From assembly GCA_963625535.1 (NCBI GenBank), contig CAVFUK010000041.1, positions 1 through 15,167 on the forward strand: 15,167 nt of DNA, written 5' to 3'. A program made the translations under genes and the position numbers. Within the stretch, counting starts at the first letter, position 1. The number at the start of each line of letters is the position of its first letter. Below the pieces are notes generated by a model. It saw only the letters and a program-made list of their open reading frames with translations, was not told where the DNA came from and made no database searches. Shown piece by piece: positions 1-7,494 of the stretch. The stretch comes from Phocaeicola_A sp963625535. Its GTDB lineage: Bacteria; Bacteroidota; Bacteroidia; Bacteroidales; Bacteroidaceae.

Positions 1-225
1 CTTCTTATTTATTATTATTACGATTTAAAAGGAAACTTATTATCTATTTCTATGTCCTCAGATAGGAAGAACAGGGATACATCTTACGACTTCCCAAAGT
101 TGGCACTAGCTTTTGAGCAATTTGAGGCAGCGATGAAAATGTATAGCAAGGCTAATTATGTCAAATCTACCGAAAACGAAACTGAAATTAAATTTGTGCG
201 TTGGATAATGAGATATGATTTCTGA
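1..225 (+). CDS. C-terminal end of an unknown protein (5' end outside window)
   Basis: Frame 1 is open from the first base to a TGA at 223-225, giving 74 codons with no start inside the window that looks preferred, so this is read as the tail of a longer gene. The piece is charged and aromatic: a Tyr run near residue 4, then DLKGNLLS, a helix-like LALAFEQFEAAMKMY, and the end FVRWIMRYDF. No domain is recognised. The next gene starts 15 bp downstream on the same strand, so the two are probably co-transcribed. Base composition is AT-rich like that neighbour and unlike the GC-rich genes beyond 708. It could be a non-coding open stretch, but the amino-acid make-up looks protein-like. Function unknown. 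Confidence 0.55.
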   Translation, partial: LLIYYYYDLKGNLLSISMSSDRKNRDTSYDFPKLALAFEQFEAAMKMYSKANYVKSTENETEIKFVRWIMRYDF

Positions 226-240
226 AACCTGTCAGTCATT

Positions 241-675
241 ATGAAAGAGTTGTTGATAATACTTGCTGTGTTCCTTTGCATTGGTTCTGTAGCCAAGTCG
301 CAAGAAAGGATTTCTCGGATGTCAATCTCTGAACGGGATAGCATATTAGTAGAGATTGCCCAAAAGGTGTTGAAAGATTGTTATCCGAAACAATACAGAA
401 AAGACGGAATTAATCCCGTTATCGAAAAATGTGTCTTTGAACATGAGGCATCTTATTACAAAAACAATCCGACACCTGTCCCTAAATACATTGATAAGGG
501 GGACGTATTTTATCGGGTTACTCTCAATTATGATAAGGCTAACGAGGAACATTTTGAATATTTCTACACTGCATGTGTAATCATATTGGAGAAAAACAAG
601 AAACCCATTAGCATTCATTTAGGTGAGTTCAATATAGGCTACAGCCTTTTGGATGAAAATGAAATGCAGAAATAA
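241..675 (+). CDS. Small exported protein of unknown function
   Basis: The 144-residue product starts with a classic signal peptide: MKELL, then a hydrophobic core ILAVFLCIGSVA and a likely cleavage near AKSQ at residues 18-21, so the mature protein should be periplasmic. A Cys at residue 13 lies inside the hydrophobic core and does not form a convincing lipobox. The mature part is polar, about 120 residues, with the helix-like stretch SERDSILVEIAQKVLKDCYP and later strands around VFYRVTLNYD and FYTACVIILEKN. This alternation suggests a small alpha/beta fold, but no family is recognised. It follows an unknown gene by 15 bp on the same strand and is convergent with the glycan operon, 32 bp apart. 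It is AT-rich compared with everything after 708, which may mean a separate origin. The gene call is good; the function is open. Confidence 0.8.
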   Translation: MKELLIILAVFLCIGSVAKSQERISRMSISERDSILVEIAQKVLKDCYPKQYRKDGINPVIEKCVFEHEASYYKNNPTPVPKYIDKGDVFYRVTLNYDKANEEHFEYFYTACVIILEKNKKPISIHLGEFNIGYSLLDENEMQK

Positions 676-703
676 CTAAAGCGGATTATAAAGGTTAGTT
701 ATT
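671..703. terminator. Possible bidirectional terminator between convergent genes
   Basis: AATAACTAA at 671-679 is the exact reverse complement of TTAGTTATT at 695-703, with a 15-nt loop. The left arm includes the stop codon of the plus-strand gene, and the right arm ends 4 bases before the stop of the minus-strand pyruvyl transferase. The position suits a shared terminator, but the stem is AT-rich and neither side has a long T run, so it would be weak. Confidence 0.35.
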
Positions 704-707
704 GCTA

Positions 708-1775
708 TTACCTTAACGCTTGTCGTAGGAAATCGGCCGCAGCCAAGCGGTCTGCTTCGATGCGGGGATTCACCTCCGCATAAGAGATGCCATGGAGAAG
801 CTTGTCTGTAGACATGCCCGTCAAGGTCTCGTGACTAACCAAACGGCCCGACAGGCCATAATGACCTAGCAGGGAGTGGATGCGTGAGATGCCTCCGGAT
901 TGGTTCTCCAACACCACGAACGGCTTGCCGAACAACAGGGCGAACACGGTGCCGTGGAACGAGTCGGTCACTATGAACGATGCCTGTCGGATGCCCTCAA
1001 CCCAGCAGTCGGGCGTAGGGTAGTGCGTGAAGTTGAACTTGCCGATGGATAACTCAACGTCCGCATTCACGGTGCGAGGCGTTAGTTGGAGCCGCTTCGC
1101 CAGTCCGTCAATCAACGGCCACCATTGACGTTTGTTCCCTAGCAGATAATAGAATAGGGTGGGTGCTGCTGCCTTGTGGGGCTTCTCTATCAACCCCTCG
1201 TAGAAGGTGTGGTCGAAGAGTAGGGTTGGGTCCGACACCTGTACAACCTTCACACCGAATGACTCTTGACAAAGACGCACACCGTCCTGCTCGCGGACGG
1301 AGATAGCCGTGAAGCCTTTCAGACAATCGGTCACATCGTGGGTGAGCGCTGCCGGAGCATCCCAATGGTCGATGCCGAAGGAGGCGGCATAGGCAATGCG
1401 CCGGCAGGGTGGAGTCACAAAATCGAGGAAATAGTTGCGCTCTACCTTATTTATATAGTCCAGTCGCCACACCTGGTCGCTGCCCACAATTACGGCATCC
1501 AGTCCGGAGGCTGCCTTGCGTATGGCCTCTTCCGAACGGAGGGCGGAGGTCTGATGAATGTGAGCGTGGATGAACCGTTGCAGGTTGTGATGCATCAACT
1601 CTTGGCTCACGAAGTTGAAGAGGCGAGAACCGAGATTCTCGTCCGTGGCGTTGCGCTGGCGGTTGAGCACTGTCACCTCATGACCTTCTCGTGTCAAGAA
1701 CTCCTGCAGGGCATAGGCTTGCAGAATGCCTCCATAATTGCAGCGAAGCGGTAGTGTGAGTATCCCTATTCTCAT
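708..1775 (-). CDS. Polysaccharide pyruvyl transferase family protein
   Basis: The 355-residue product matches the polysaccharide pyruvyl transferase family (PF04230), whose known members move a pyruvyl group from phosphoenolpyruvate to a sugar as a ketal, or act as related glycan-modifying enzymes. It should be cytoplasmic; no signal peptide or membrane segment is seen. Visible family marks are the N-terminal NYGGILQAYAL (residues 13-23), VGSDQVW (97-103), the SVREQDG segment (159-165), DPTLL (182-186) and the C-terminal TDSFHGTVFALLFGKPF (270-286), a usual place for catalytic or binding residues. Length is normal. Its ATG overlaps the stop of the upstream FrhB-like gene in an ATGA, so translation is probably coupled. 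It is the last gene of the four-gene glycan operon. The acceptor sugar cannot be told from sequence, and some family members have other roles. Confidence 0.88.
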   Translation of the reverse strand: MRIGILTLPLRCNYGGILQAYALQEFLTREGHEVTVLNRQRNATDENLGSRLFNFVSQELMHHNLQRFIHAHIHQTSALRSEEAIRKAASGLDAVIVGSDQVWRLDYINKVERNYFLDFVTPPCRRIAYAASFGIDHWDAPAALTHDVTDCLKGFTAISVREQDGVRLCQESFGVKVVQVSDPTLLFDHTFYEGLIEKPHKAAAPTLFYYLLGNKRQWWPLIDGLAKRLQLTPRTVNADVELSIGKFNFTHYPTPDCWVEGIRQASFIVTDSFHGTVFALLFGKPFVVLENQSGGISRIHSLLGHYGLSGRLVSHETLTGMSTDKLLHGISYAEVNPRIEADRLAAADFLRQALR

Positions 1776-2962
1776 TTTCTGAATCTATTGGTAAATCCTT
1801 TAATGCCCAATGCCTTCAGCAGTGGGGTGAAAAGTGTCTCGGTCCGTTTCTGGAGCGACGGACGGGTGTAGAGGTCTATCAGGCTGATGAACGACTCACC
1901 GGTGCGCCAACGGTGAAAGAACTCTGCCCGCTGCGGATGTGGTGTGGCGCAATGGAGGATAGCGGGGTTCTTCTTCTCCAGCGTGCGGTAACTGATATGG
2001 GCGCTATGTAGCTTGTCTGCCACCTCTTTCAGGGCCAGCTCTCCCTTGGCGGAGTGCACAAAGGCCACGTTCATCCCTTTATCGTCGTTGCACTCGGGCA
2101 GCGCATGGTGTTGCTCGATGCCCCAGCAGTCGCCCGTGGTGAGGTCGCTGCCGCAGCCGAAACGGCGGAACGGGCAGTGGTGGCACGAGGGGCGGAGGTA
2201 GAGGTTGGCGAAGTAGCCTTTCATATAGTGGTTGTCTGTCTGGCTGACGAATACCTCCTTGTCCGTGAAGTCGAGCTGGAACCCATATGCCTTCCATCCG
2301 TTGCGTTTGTCGCGGAAGTTCACGCTCTGCAAGCGCTCCATCTTCTCATCGGTCTGTACGATGCATTGTTGCAGGTAACTCTTCCACACGGCTGGACTGG
2401 CTACACCATGGCAGAGAATGTCCAAGGTGAGCAGCTCTTCGTAGGGTCGGCCTAGGCAGGCTCTTAGCCCGGCTATCTGACATCCTGTGCCGCTGAACAG
2501 CACCTTCCGCCCTGCCCGCAGGAATTCCTTCGCTTTGCGGAAACTCTCTCCCAAGTTACTCTGCACATATTTCGAGCCTCGGAAAGCCGCTAGCCCTTCT
2601 ATGGTATCGGTGTAACTGTGCACCAACTGGAACCGCTCGTCGAAGCGGGCACCGAACACTATGCCTCCCTGGCGGATAGTCTCCTCGGCCAAGGCGGTGA
2701 AAAGCCCTCCCGAAGAGCTTTCCCGACGTATCTCCGCATCAGTATGTACGGTGGCAAGGGTATCCGCCGGCTCGCGCTCCTCTTGGGGACGGATGGTGGG
2801 GCAGACCTCTTCGCAACGCCCGCAACTGACGCACTGCTCGTGGTCGATGCGCGGATAGAGGAATCCTTCGTCGTCCGCCTTCAACTGGATGCAGTGGTGG
2901 GGACAGACTGCGGCACAGGCGGTGCAGCCGCAACAGAGTTCTTTGGGGGCAAGTGTAATCAT
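1772..2962 (-). CDS. Iron-sulfur protein of the coenzyme F420 hydrogenase/dehydrogenase beta-subunit (FrhB) family
   Basis: The 396-residue product starts with two 4Fe-4S ferredoxin motifs: C10, C13, C16, C20-Pro and C44, C47, C50, C54-Pro. These are followed by an FrhB/FdhB-type flavin and Fe-S region: SSSGGLFTALAEE (about 82-94), FRGSKYVQS (about 128-136), the VLFSGTGCQIAGL stretch (about 154-166), DILCHGVASP (about 181-190), and a Cys-rich LRPSCHHCPF plus TTGDCWGI. This fits a cytoplasmic redox enzyme. Relatives in F420-using organisms oxidise F420H2, but Bacteroidales are not known to make F420, so another electron carrier is likely. The gene overlaps both neighbours by 4 bp and is always read with a pyruvyl transferase here, a pairing often seen in bacterial polysaccharide loci. 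The reaction it performs on the glycan is unknown. Confidence 0.87.
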   Translation of the reverse strand: MITLAPKELCCGCTACAAVCPHHCIQLKADDEGFLYPRIDHEQCVSCGRCEEVCPTIRPQEEREPADTLATVHTDAEIRRESSSGGLFTALAEETIRQGGIVFGARFDERFQLVHSYTDTIEGLAAFRGSKYVQSNLGESFRKAKEFLRAGRKVLFSGTGCQIAGLRACLGRPYEELLTLDILCHGVASPAVWKSYLQQCIVQTDEKMERLQSVNFRDKRNGWKAYGFQLDFTDKEVFVSQTDNHYMKGYFANLYLRPSCHHCPFRRFGCGSDLTTGDCWGIEQHHALPECNDDKGMNVAFVHSAKGELALKEVADKLHSAHISYRTLEKKNPAILHCATPHPQRAEFFHRWRTGESFISLIDLYTRPSLQKRTETLFTPLLKALGIKGFTNRFRK

Positions 2963-3807
2963 GACTGTTGGCTTTTACGTAACATGTGACAAGGTATGTT
3001 GGTCAGCTCCGCCGCCAGCTGCGAATAGGTACTGCGGTGTGAGCCGATGATTTCTCGGGTGCGCGACAAGGCCCACAGCTCCACCACCGCGGCTTGCATG
3101 CCTTGGAGCGACCCGCGGGTGAGCGGACAGTTGTAGGTGAGGATGCGGTTGCCATAGCGCTCCCGCAAGTGCCGCTTGTCCTCCTCGGAGTCAGTGGCGA
3201 GATAGAAGTTGACGTTGGCATCCTGGGCTATCTCGCTCTCGATGGTCTGCTCGAACAGGTAGAGCGGACTCTCCTGTAGGGAGAACGTGTGGTCGGTGCG
3301 GCGCAGGTGGATGCCGATGGTCCGTGGAGTGAACTGCGCCGTCACCTGGTCGATGCGCTGCTGTAATTCGCTCGTGGGGCGGAACAGACTCCGACACGCA
3401 TCGTCCGGATAGGGGAAGAACCGGCGGAAGCTGGCTATGTAGCACCGACTGTCGCCCACCCATTGCGGGAAGTCGAAGTGGTTGTCCTTCAGGAGCCGCT
3501 CGTCGTCCTCGTACATCCTACGGCTGAAGGCAAGGTCCTGCCACAAGGCTGGCAGCCAGAAGTTCTTCCGGCGCGGACGGTCGTAGAGCCGTTGCTGGGC
3601 GCTGGCTTCTATCAACGTGACCTCTTCGTGGACGATAGGCTGGAACAGTTGGTCGAAGCGGCAGTTCAGTCCCGCATCTCGGAACCAATAGATGCGCAGG
3701 GGCATGTGACAATGGTCCGCCAAGGCTACTGCCGAGGCGATGCTCCACAGGCGGTTGGAGAGTCCGCCTACCGGAACCAGTGTGATATTTCCTTTCGATG
3801 AATGCAT
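2959..3807 (-). CDS. Glycosyltransferase, fucosyltransferase-like (HxRRxD motif)
   Basis: The 282-residue product has no signal peptide or membrane span and looks like a soluble GT-B glycosyltransferase. VGGLSNRLWSIASAVALA (13-30) resembles the N-terminal GGLGNQ-type loop of alpha-1,2-fucosyltransferases. IGIHLRRTD (164-172) matches the HxRRxD-type GDP-fucose-binding motif shared by alpha-1,2-, alpha-1,6- (NodZ) and protein O-fucosyltransferases. NFYLATDSEED (200-210) and a final IIGSHRSTYSQLA (253-265) fit the donor-site loops of the same superfamily. It probably adds a sugar, perhaps fucose, to a glycan at the cytoplasmic face of the membrane. It lies 6 bp after the flippase gene and overlaps the next gene by 4 bp. 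It is the only clear glycosyltransferase in the operon. The superfamily call is fairly sure; the sugar and linkage are inferred. Confidence 0.72.
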   Translation of the reverse strand: MHSSKGNITLVPVGGLSNRLWSIASAVALADHCHMPLRIYWFRDAGLNCRFDQLFQPIVHEEVTLIEASAQQRLYDRPRRKNFWLPALWQDLAFSRRMYEDDERLLKDNHFDFPQWVGDSRCYIASFRRFFPYPDDACRSLFRPTSELQQRIDQVTAQFTPRTIGIHLRRTDHTFSLQESPLYLFEQTIESEIAQDANVNFYLATDSEEDKRHLRERYGNRILTYNCPLTRGSLQGMQAAVVELWALSRTREIIGSHRSTYSQLAAELTNIPCHMLRKSQQS

Positions 3808-3813
3808 GGTGAT

Positions 3814-5259
3814 TTATCGTTTGAATTGTTTCTTTAAGAATTGGACACTCTCTTGCAATACTACGGCGTGGCAGATGTAGAGCACCCCGACGTAGATGAT
3901 TGCCGTCACCGCTATCTTCAGGATAAATCGGAGATAGAGGTTGCCGATGCCATCAGCCAGCAACCAACTGATGCTGATACCCACTAGTGTGATGGTGAGG
4001 AAAGGCAGAATGTCGCGCAGCAACGTGAGGAGGCCCACCGGCACGTAGCGGTGCATGAGCAGGTACCATACGAAGAACCACAACAGGTTGACGCAGACGT
4101 AGATGCGCACCATCTGTATCAGTCCGTAGGGGTGCGCTAGAATGATGACCGCCAGTTGCACAATGTCCAGGGCTATGGTGGCTCCCATGTACTTGCCCGA
4201 CTGCCCGTGGCTGATGATGGCGTTGGCGCAGAGGTTGTTCAGCGGAGTGATGGCTCCCCAGATGCAGAACAGCTGCATGTAGGGTACGCTCTCCGCCCAC
4301 TTGTCTGTGACGGTGATGGTGATGAACTCCGGGGCAACGAAGGCCAGTCCCAACAGGCCGGGGAAGACGATGAACGAGACGAAGCGTATCAGTTTACGGA
4401 AGGCGGTTACCTGGCGTTGCGGGTCGCCCACGAGCTGTGCCAGCACGGGTTGCGACACGTTATGTATCATCCCCCACACCACCGAGTAGGTCATGTAGCC
4501 CCACTTGTAGCCCTGGCCGTAGCGTCCTGCCTCAGCCGGCGAGTAGTATTTGCCTATCAGCGGACCGAGGATGTGGGCGTTCAGCGCATTGAAGAGTCCC
4601 GTTATCAGCAGCTTCACGCTGAAGGGGAAGAAGGCTTTCAGCGGTGCGATGCTGAAGGTGAGCCGTGGTTTCCACGGAGAGAAGTACCAACGTAGCAGGG
4701 TGGCCACGAAACCCTGGAGCACCATCTGCACGAACAGACTCCAGTAGGCCATGCCGTTGAATGCCATCACCACAGCGGTGACACCTCCCACCAGGAAAGC
4801 GGTAATCTCTATCTTCGCCTTCTCCTTGAGCATCATCCGCTTCACCAAGATGGCGTTGTGCACCGTGCCGGTGCTGCAGAAGAGGAACCATAGGAAGAGG
4901 AAGCGCGCCGGGGTGGTCAGTTGGGGTACACCCAACCATTCGGTGATGTAGGGTGCGGCAAGGAAGAGCATTACGTAGAGCCCCACGCCCATGGCGCAGC
5001 TGAACCAAAACACGGCGTTGTAGTCGGCGTCAGTGGTCTCCTTCTTGTTGATGAGGGCGGTGGTGAAGCCGCTGTCAAGCAACAGGTTGGCCATGGTGGT
5101 GAAGATGAGCAGCATCGTGAACATGCCATAGTCCGCCTGTGAGAGGGTACGTGCCAGGATGATGCCGAATACTAGACTCAGCATCTGTTGCAGTCCGTTG
5201 CTCACACCTCCCCAAAACAACCCTTTGGCGGTCTTCTCTTTAAGCGATGCTTGTCCCAT
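3814..5259 (-). CDS. Wzx-type lipopolysaccharide/polysaccharide flippase
   Basis: The 481-residue product is hydrophobic along its length, with roughly 12-14 membrane helices, and fits the polysaccharide transporter branch of the MOP/MATE superfamily (Wzx, WzxC, RfbX). The start KEKTAKGLFWGGVSNGLQQML is typical: a short charged leader, then the first helix. ARTLSQADYGMFTMLLIF (36-53) and LLLDSGFTTALINKK (59-73) are also characteristic, as members carry a LG/LS..DYG..... and a G..ALI..K pattern in the first loops. It would flip undecaprenyl-linked glycan to the periplasm. It is the first gene of the minus-strand glycan operon, and the next gene follows after 6 bp. The intrinsic terminator of metG ends only 12 nt before its ATG, so no room for a standard promoter lies between them; expression may depend on read-through or an internal promoter in metG. 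Confidence 0.9.
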   Translation of the reverse strand: MGQASLKEKTAKGLFWGGVSNGLQQMLSLVFGIILARTLSQADYGMFTMLLIFTTMANLLLDSGFTTALINKKETTDADYNAVFWFSCAMGVGLYVMLFLAAPYITEWLGVPQLTTPARFLFLWFLFCSTGTVHNAILVKRMMLKEKAKIEITAFLVGGVTAVVMAFNGMAYWSLFVQMVLQGFVATLLRWYFSPWKPRLTFSIAPLKAFFPFSVKLLITGLFNALNAHILGPLIGKYYSPAEAGRYGQGYKWGYMTYSVVWGMIHNVSQPVLAQLVGDPQRQVTAFRKLIRFVSFIVFPGLLGLAFVAPEFITITVTDKWAESVPYMQLFCIWGAITPLNNLCANAIISHGQSGKYMGATIALDIVQLAVIILAHPYGLIQMVRIYVCVNLLWFFVWYLLMHRYVPVGLLTLLRDILPFLTITLVGISISWLLADGIGNLYLRFILKIAVTAIIYVGVLYICHAVVLQESVQFLKKQFKR

Positions 5260-5271
5260 CCGTGGTAGTTG

Positions 5272-5316
5272 AAAAACCGGGACACTTTCCCTTTAGAGAG
5301 AGGCAAGCATCCCGGT
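5272..5316 (-). terminator. Intrinsic terminator (or attenuator) after metG
   Basis: Read on the minus strand, ACCGGGA (5316-5310) pairs exactly with TCCCGGT (5282-5276), with inner bases able to pair in part, and the stem is followed by TTTT then C (5275-5271). This is a good rho-independent terminator 16 bases after the metG stop. It stops 12 nt before the flippase ATG (5259), so it also sits in the leader of the glycan operon and could act as an attenuator there. Confidence 0.72.
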
Positions 5317-5332
5317 CGTTATCTGTTTGTTA

Positions 5333-7378
5333 TTACTTCACTTCGCTACCTGGCTTCACTTCGCTCAGCAGGGTGGTGACAGCTAGTTTGCCGTCGTAGT
5401 TCTCGGCACTCAGTATCATGCCTTCGCTCACCAGCCCGTTCTTGAACTGGCGCGGGGCGAGGTTGGCGATGAAGAGCACCTGTTTGCCTACCAGCTCCTC
5501 CGGTTTGTAGTGCTGGGCGATACCGCTCACGATGGTGCGGTTCTCCAGACCGTCAGCAATCTTGAACTTCAGCAGCTTCTTCATCTTGGGCACTTGCTCA
5601 CACTCCAGCACGATGCCTACGCGGATGTCCAGTTTCTCGAAGTCCTCGTAGCTGATGACAGGCTTCACTGGGTTGGCCTTGTAGTTGGCCTCTTCGTTAG
5701 CACGTTTGGTGGCAAGGAGTTTCTCCACCTGAGCCTCAATGGCGGCATCGTCTATCTTCTCGAAGAGCAGTTCGGGCTTGTTCAGCAGATGGCCTTCTTC
5801 CAAGAGGTCGGTGTGTCCCAGACGTTCCCAGTCGAACGCTTCCATATTGAGCATCTTGCGCAGCTTCTCGGAGCTGAAGGGCAGGAACGGCTCGAAGGCG
5901 ATGGCGAGGTTGGCTACCAGCTGCAACGAAATGTTCAGTATGGTGGCTACGCGGGCCATGTCGGTCTTCGCCAGCTTCCAAGGCTCTGTGTCGGCCAGGT
6001 ATTTGTTGCCGATGCGGGCCAAGTTCATCGCCTCCTTCTGGGCGTCGCGGAACTTGAAGATGTTGAGCAGCTTCTCTACCTCTGCCTTCACGTCGGCAAA
6101 CTCTTTCAGCGTCTCCTTGTCGTAGTCGGTCAGTTCGCCGCAAGCGGGCACTTTGCCGTCGAAATACTTCTGTGTGAGCACCATGGCGCGGTTCACGAAG
6201 TTTCCGTAGATGGCCACCAACTCGTTGTTGTTGCGTGCTTGGAAGTCCTTCCAGGTGAAGTCGTTGTCCTTCGTCTCCGGAGCGTTGGCGGTGAGCACGT
6301 AGCGCAACACGTCCTGTTTGCCGGGGAAGTCGGCCAGATATTCGTGTAACCACACAGCCCAGTTGCGTGAGGTGGATATCTTGTCGCCCTCCAGGTTGAG
6401 AAACTCGTTGGCGGGCACATTGTCCGGCAGGATGTAGCTGCCTTCGGCCTTCAGCATGCTGGGGAACACGATGCAGTGGAACACGATGTTGTCCTTACCG
6501 ATGAAGTGGATGAGCCGGGTCTCGGGGTCTTTCCACCACTTCTCCCAGCTGTCGGGCAGCAACTCCTTGGTGTTGGAGATGTAGCCGATGGGGGCATCGA
6601 ACCACACGTAGAGCACTTTGCCCTCTGTTCCCTCCACGGGCAGGGGAATGCCCCAGTCGAGGTCGCGGCTCACGGCGCGGGGTTGCAGACCCATGTCGAG
6701 CCAGCTCTTGCACTGTCCGTAGACGTTCGGTCGCCACTCTTTGTGCTCCTCCAGAATCCATTCGCGCAGCCAAGGCTCGTGCTTGTCCAGAGGCAGATAC
6801 CAGTGTTTGGTCTCGCGCATCTCCAGTTTGCTGCCGCTGATGGCGCTCTTCGGGTTGATGAGCTCCGTCGGCGAGAGGGTAGCGCCGCACTTCTCACACT
6901 GGTCGCCATAGGCGCGCTCGTTGTGGCAGTGGGGGCATTCGCCCACGATGTAACGGTCGGCCAGGAAGGTTTTCGCCTCCTCGTCGTAGTACTGCATGGA
7001 GGTCTTCTCGATGAACTCTCCCTTGTCGTACAGCGTACGGAAGAAGTCGGAAGCCATCTTGTGGTGCGTTTCCGATGTGGTGCGTGAGTAGACGTCGAAC
7101 GAGATGCCGAACTCCTCGAACGAATCCTTTATCAACTTGTGGTAGCGGTCCACGATGTCCTGCGGGGTGACGCCCTCCTTGCGGGCCCGTATGGTGATAG
7201 GTACTCCATGCTCATCGGAGCCTCCGATGAAGAGCACATCCTCTTTCTTCAGGCGCAGGTAGCGCACGTAAATGTCCGCTGGCACATAGACACCGGCCAG
7301 GTGACCGATGTGCACAGGCCCGTTGGCGTAGGGCAGAGCGGACGTGACGGTTGTTCTTTTGAATTTCTTTTCCATCAA
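5333..7378 (-). CDS. metG: Methionyl-tRNA synthetase
   Basis: The 681-residue product charges tRNA-Met with methionine in the cytoplasm. Visible marks are PYANGPVHIGHLAG with the HIGH motif at 23-26, GGSDEHG (53-59), a zinc knuckle with Cys149, Cys152, Cys162 and Cys165, YVWFDAPIGYISN (258-270), FIGKDN (293-298) and the KMSKS-type loop written as KISTS at 334-338. After the anticodon-binding helices, the last ~110 residues from about ISYEDFEKLDIRVG to the end form the EMAPII/Trbp111-type tRNA-binding domain, as in dimeric bacterial MetRS. Length is normal for the two-domain form. It is preceded by a 422-bp gap holding a structured leader and candidate promoters, and followed by a strong terminator. 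A second Met codon directly follows the first, so the start is uncertain by one codon. It is essential and not functionally tied to its neighbours. Confidence 0.98.
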   Translation of the reverse strand: MMEKKFKRTTVTSALPYANGPVHIGHLAGVYVPADIYVRYLRLKKEDVLFIGGSDEHGVPITIRARKEGVTPQDIVDRYHKLIKDSFEEFGISFDVYSRTTSETHHKMASDFFRTLYDKGEFIEKTSMQYYDEEAKTFLADRYIVGECPHCHNERAYGDQCEKCGATLSPTELINPKSAISGSKLEMRETKHWYLPLDKHEPWLREWILEEHKEWRPNVYGQCKSWLDMGLQPRAVSRDLDWGIPLPVEGTEGKVLYVWFDAPIGYISNTKELLPDSWEKWWKDPETRLIHFIGKDNIVFHCIVFPSMLKAEGSYILPDNVPANEFLNLEGDKISTSRNWAVWLHEYLADFPGKQDVLRYVLTANAPETKDNDFTWKDFQARNNNELVAIYGNFVNRAMVLTQKYFDGKVPACGELTDYDKETLKEFADVKAEVEKLLNIFKFRDAQKEAMNLARIGNKYLADTEPWKLAKTDMARVATILNISLQLVANLAIAFEPFLPFSSEKLRKMLNMEAFDWERLGHTDLLEEGHLLNKPELLFEKIDDAAIEAQVEKLLATKRANEEANYKANPVKPVISYEDFEKLDIRVGIVLECEQVPKMKKLLKFKIADGLENRTIVSGIAQHYKPEELVGKQVLFIANLAPRQFKNGLVSEGMILSAENYDGKLAVTTLLSEVKPGSEVK

Positions 7379-7418
7379 TGCTATGTCTTTTATTGTTTTG
7401 TTACTTCTCTAGTTATCG

Positions 7419-7484
7419 CGGACGAACTCCCTAGTTAGGAAAATATATTTCTCTAACTGGACTTGTGTCTGTGGCACTCGTCCG
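7419..7484 (-). promoter_or_regulatory. Structured leader element of metG
   Basis: CGGACGA (7419-7425) and TCGTCCG (7478-7484) are exact inverted arms. Inside them CTAGTTAG (7431-7438) pairs with CTAACTGG (7453-7460; one G-U), enclosing an AT-rich 14-nt loop. The right-hand side carries extra bases (about 7461-7477), so the fold would be asymmetric. On the minus strand it lies about 40-105 nt ahead of the metG start and would be in its mRNA from either promoter. I do not see a T-box consensus or a known SAM riboswitch. It may instead be an interspersed repeat. The pairing is seen; the role is inferred. Confidence 0.45.
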
Positions 7485-7494
7485 TAATTTCGTG

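Noticed and set aside
1772..2962. True F420-dependent hydrogenase subunit
   Set aside because: No hydrogenase partner genes or F420 pathway genes are present and the context is glycan synthesis, so only family membership is claimed.
5510..6349. 279-codon open frame on the plus strand opposite metG
   Set aside because: Antisense shadow of a conserved essential gene; no recognisable motif and low-complexity Val/Leu/Gln/His composition.
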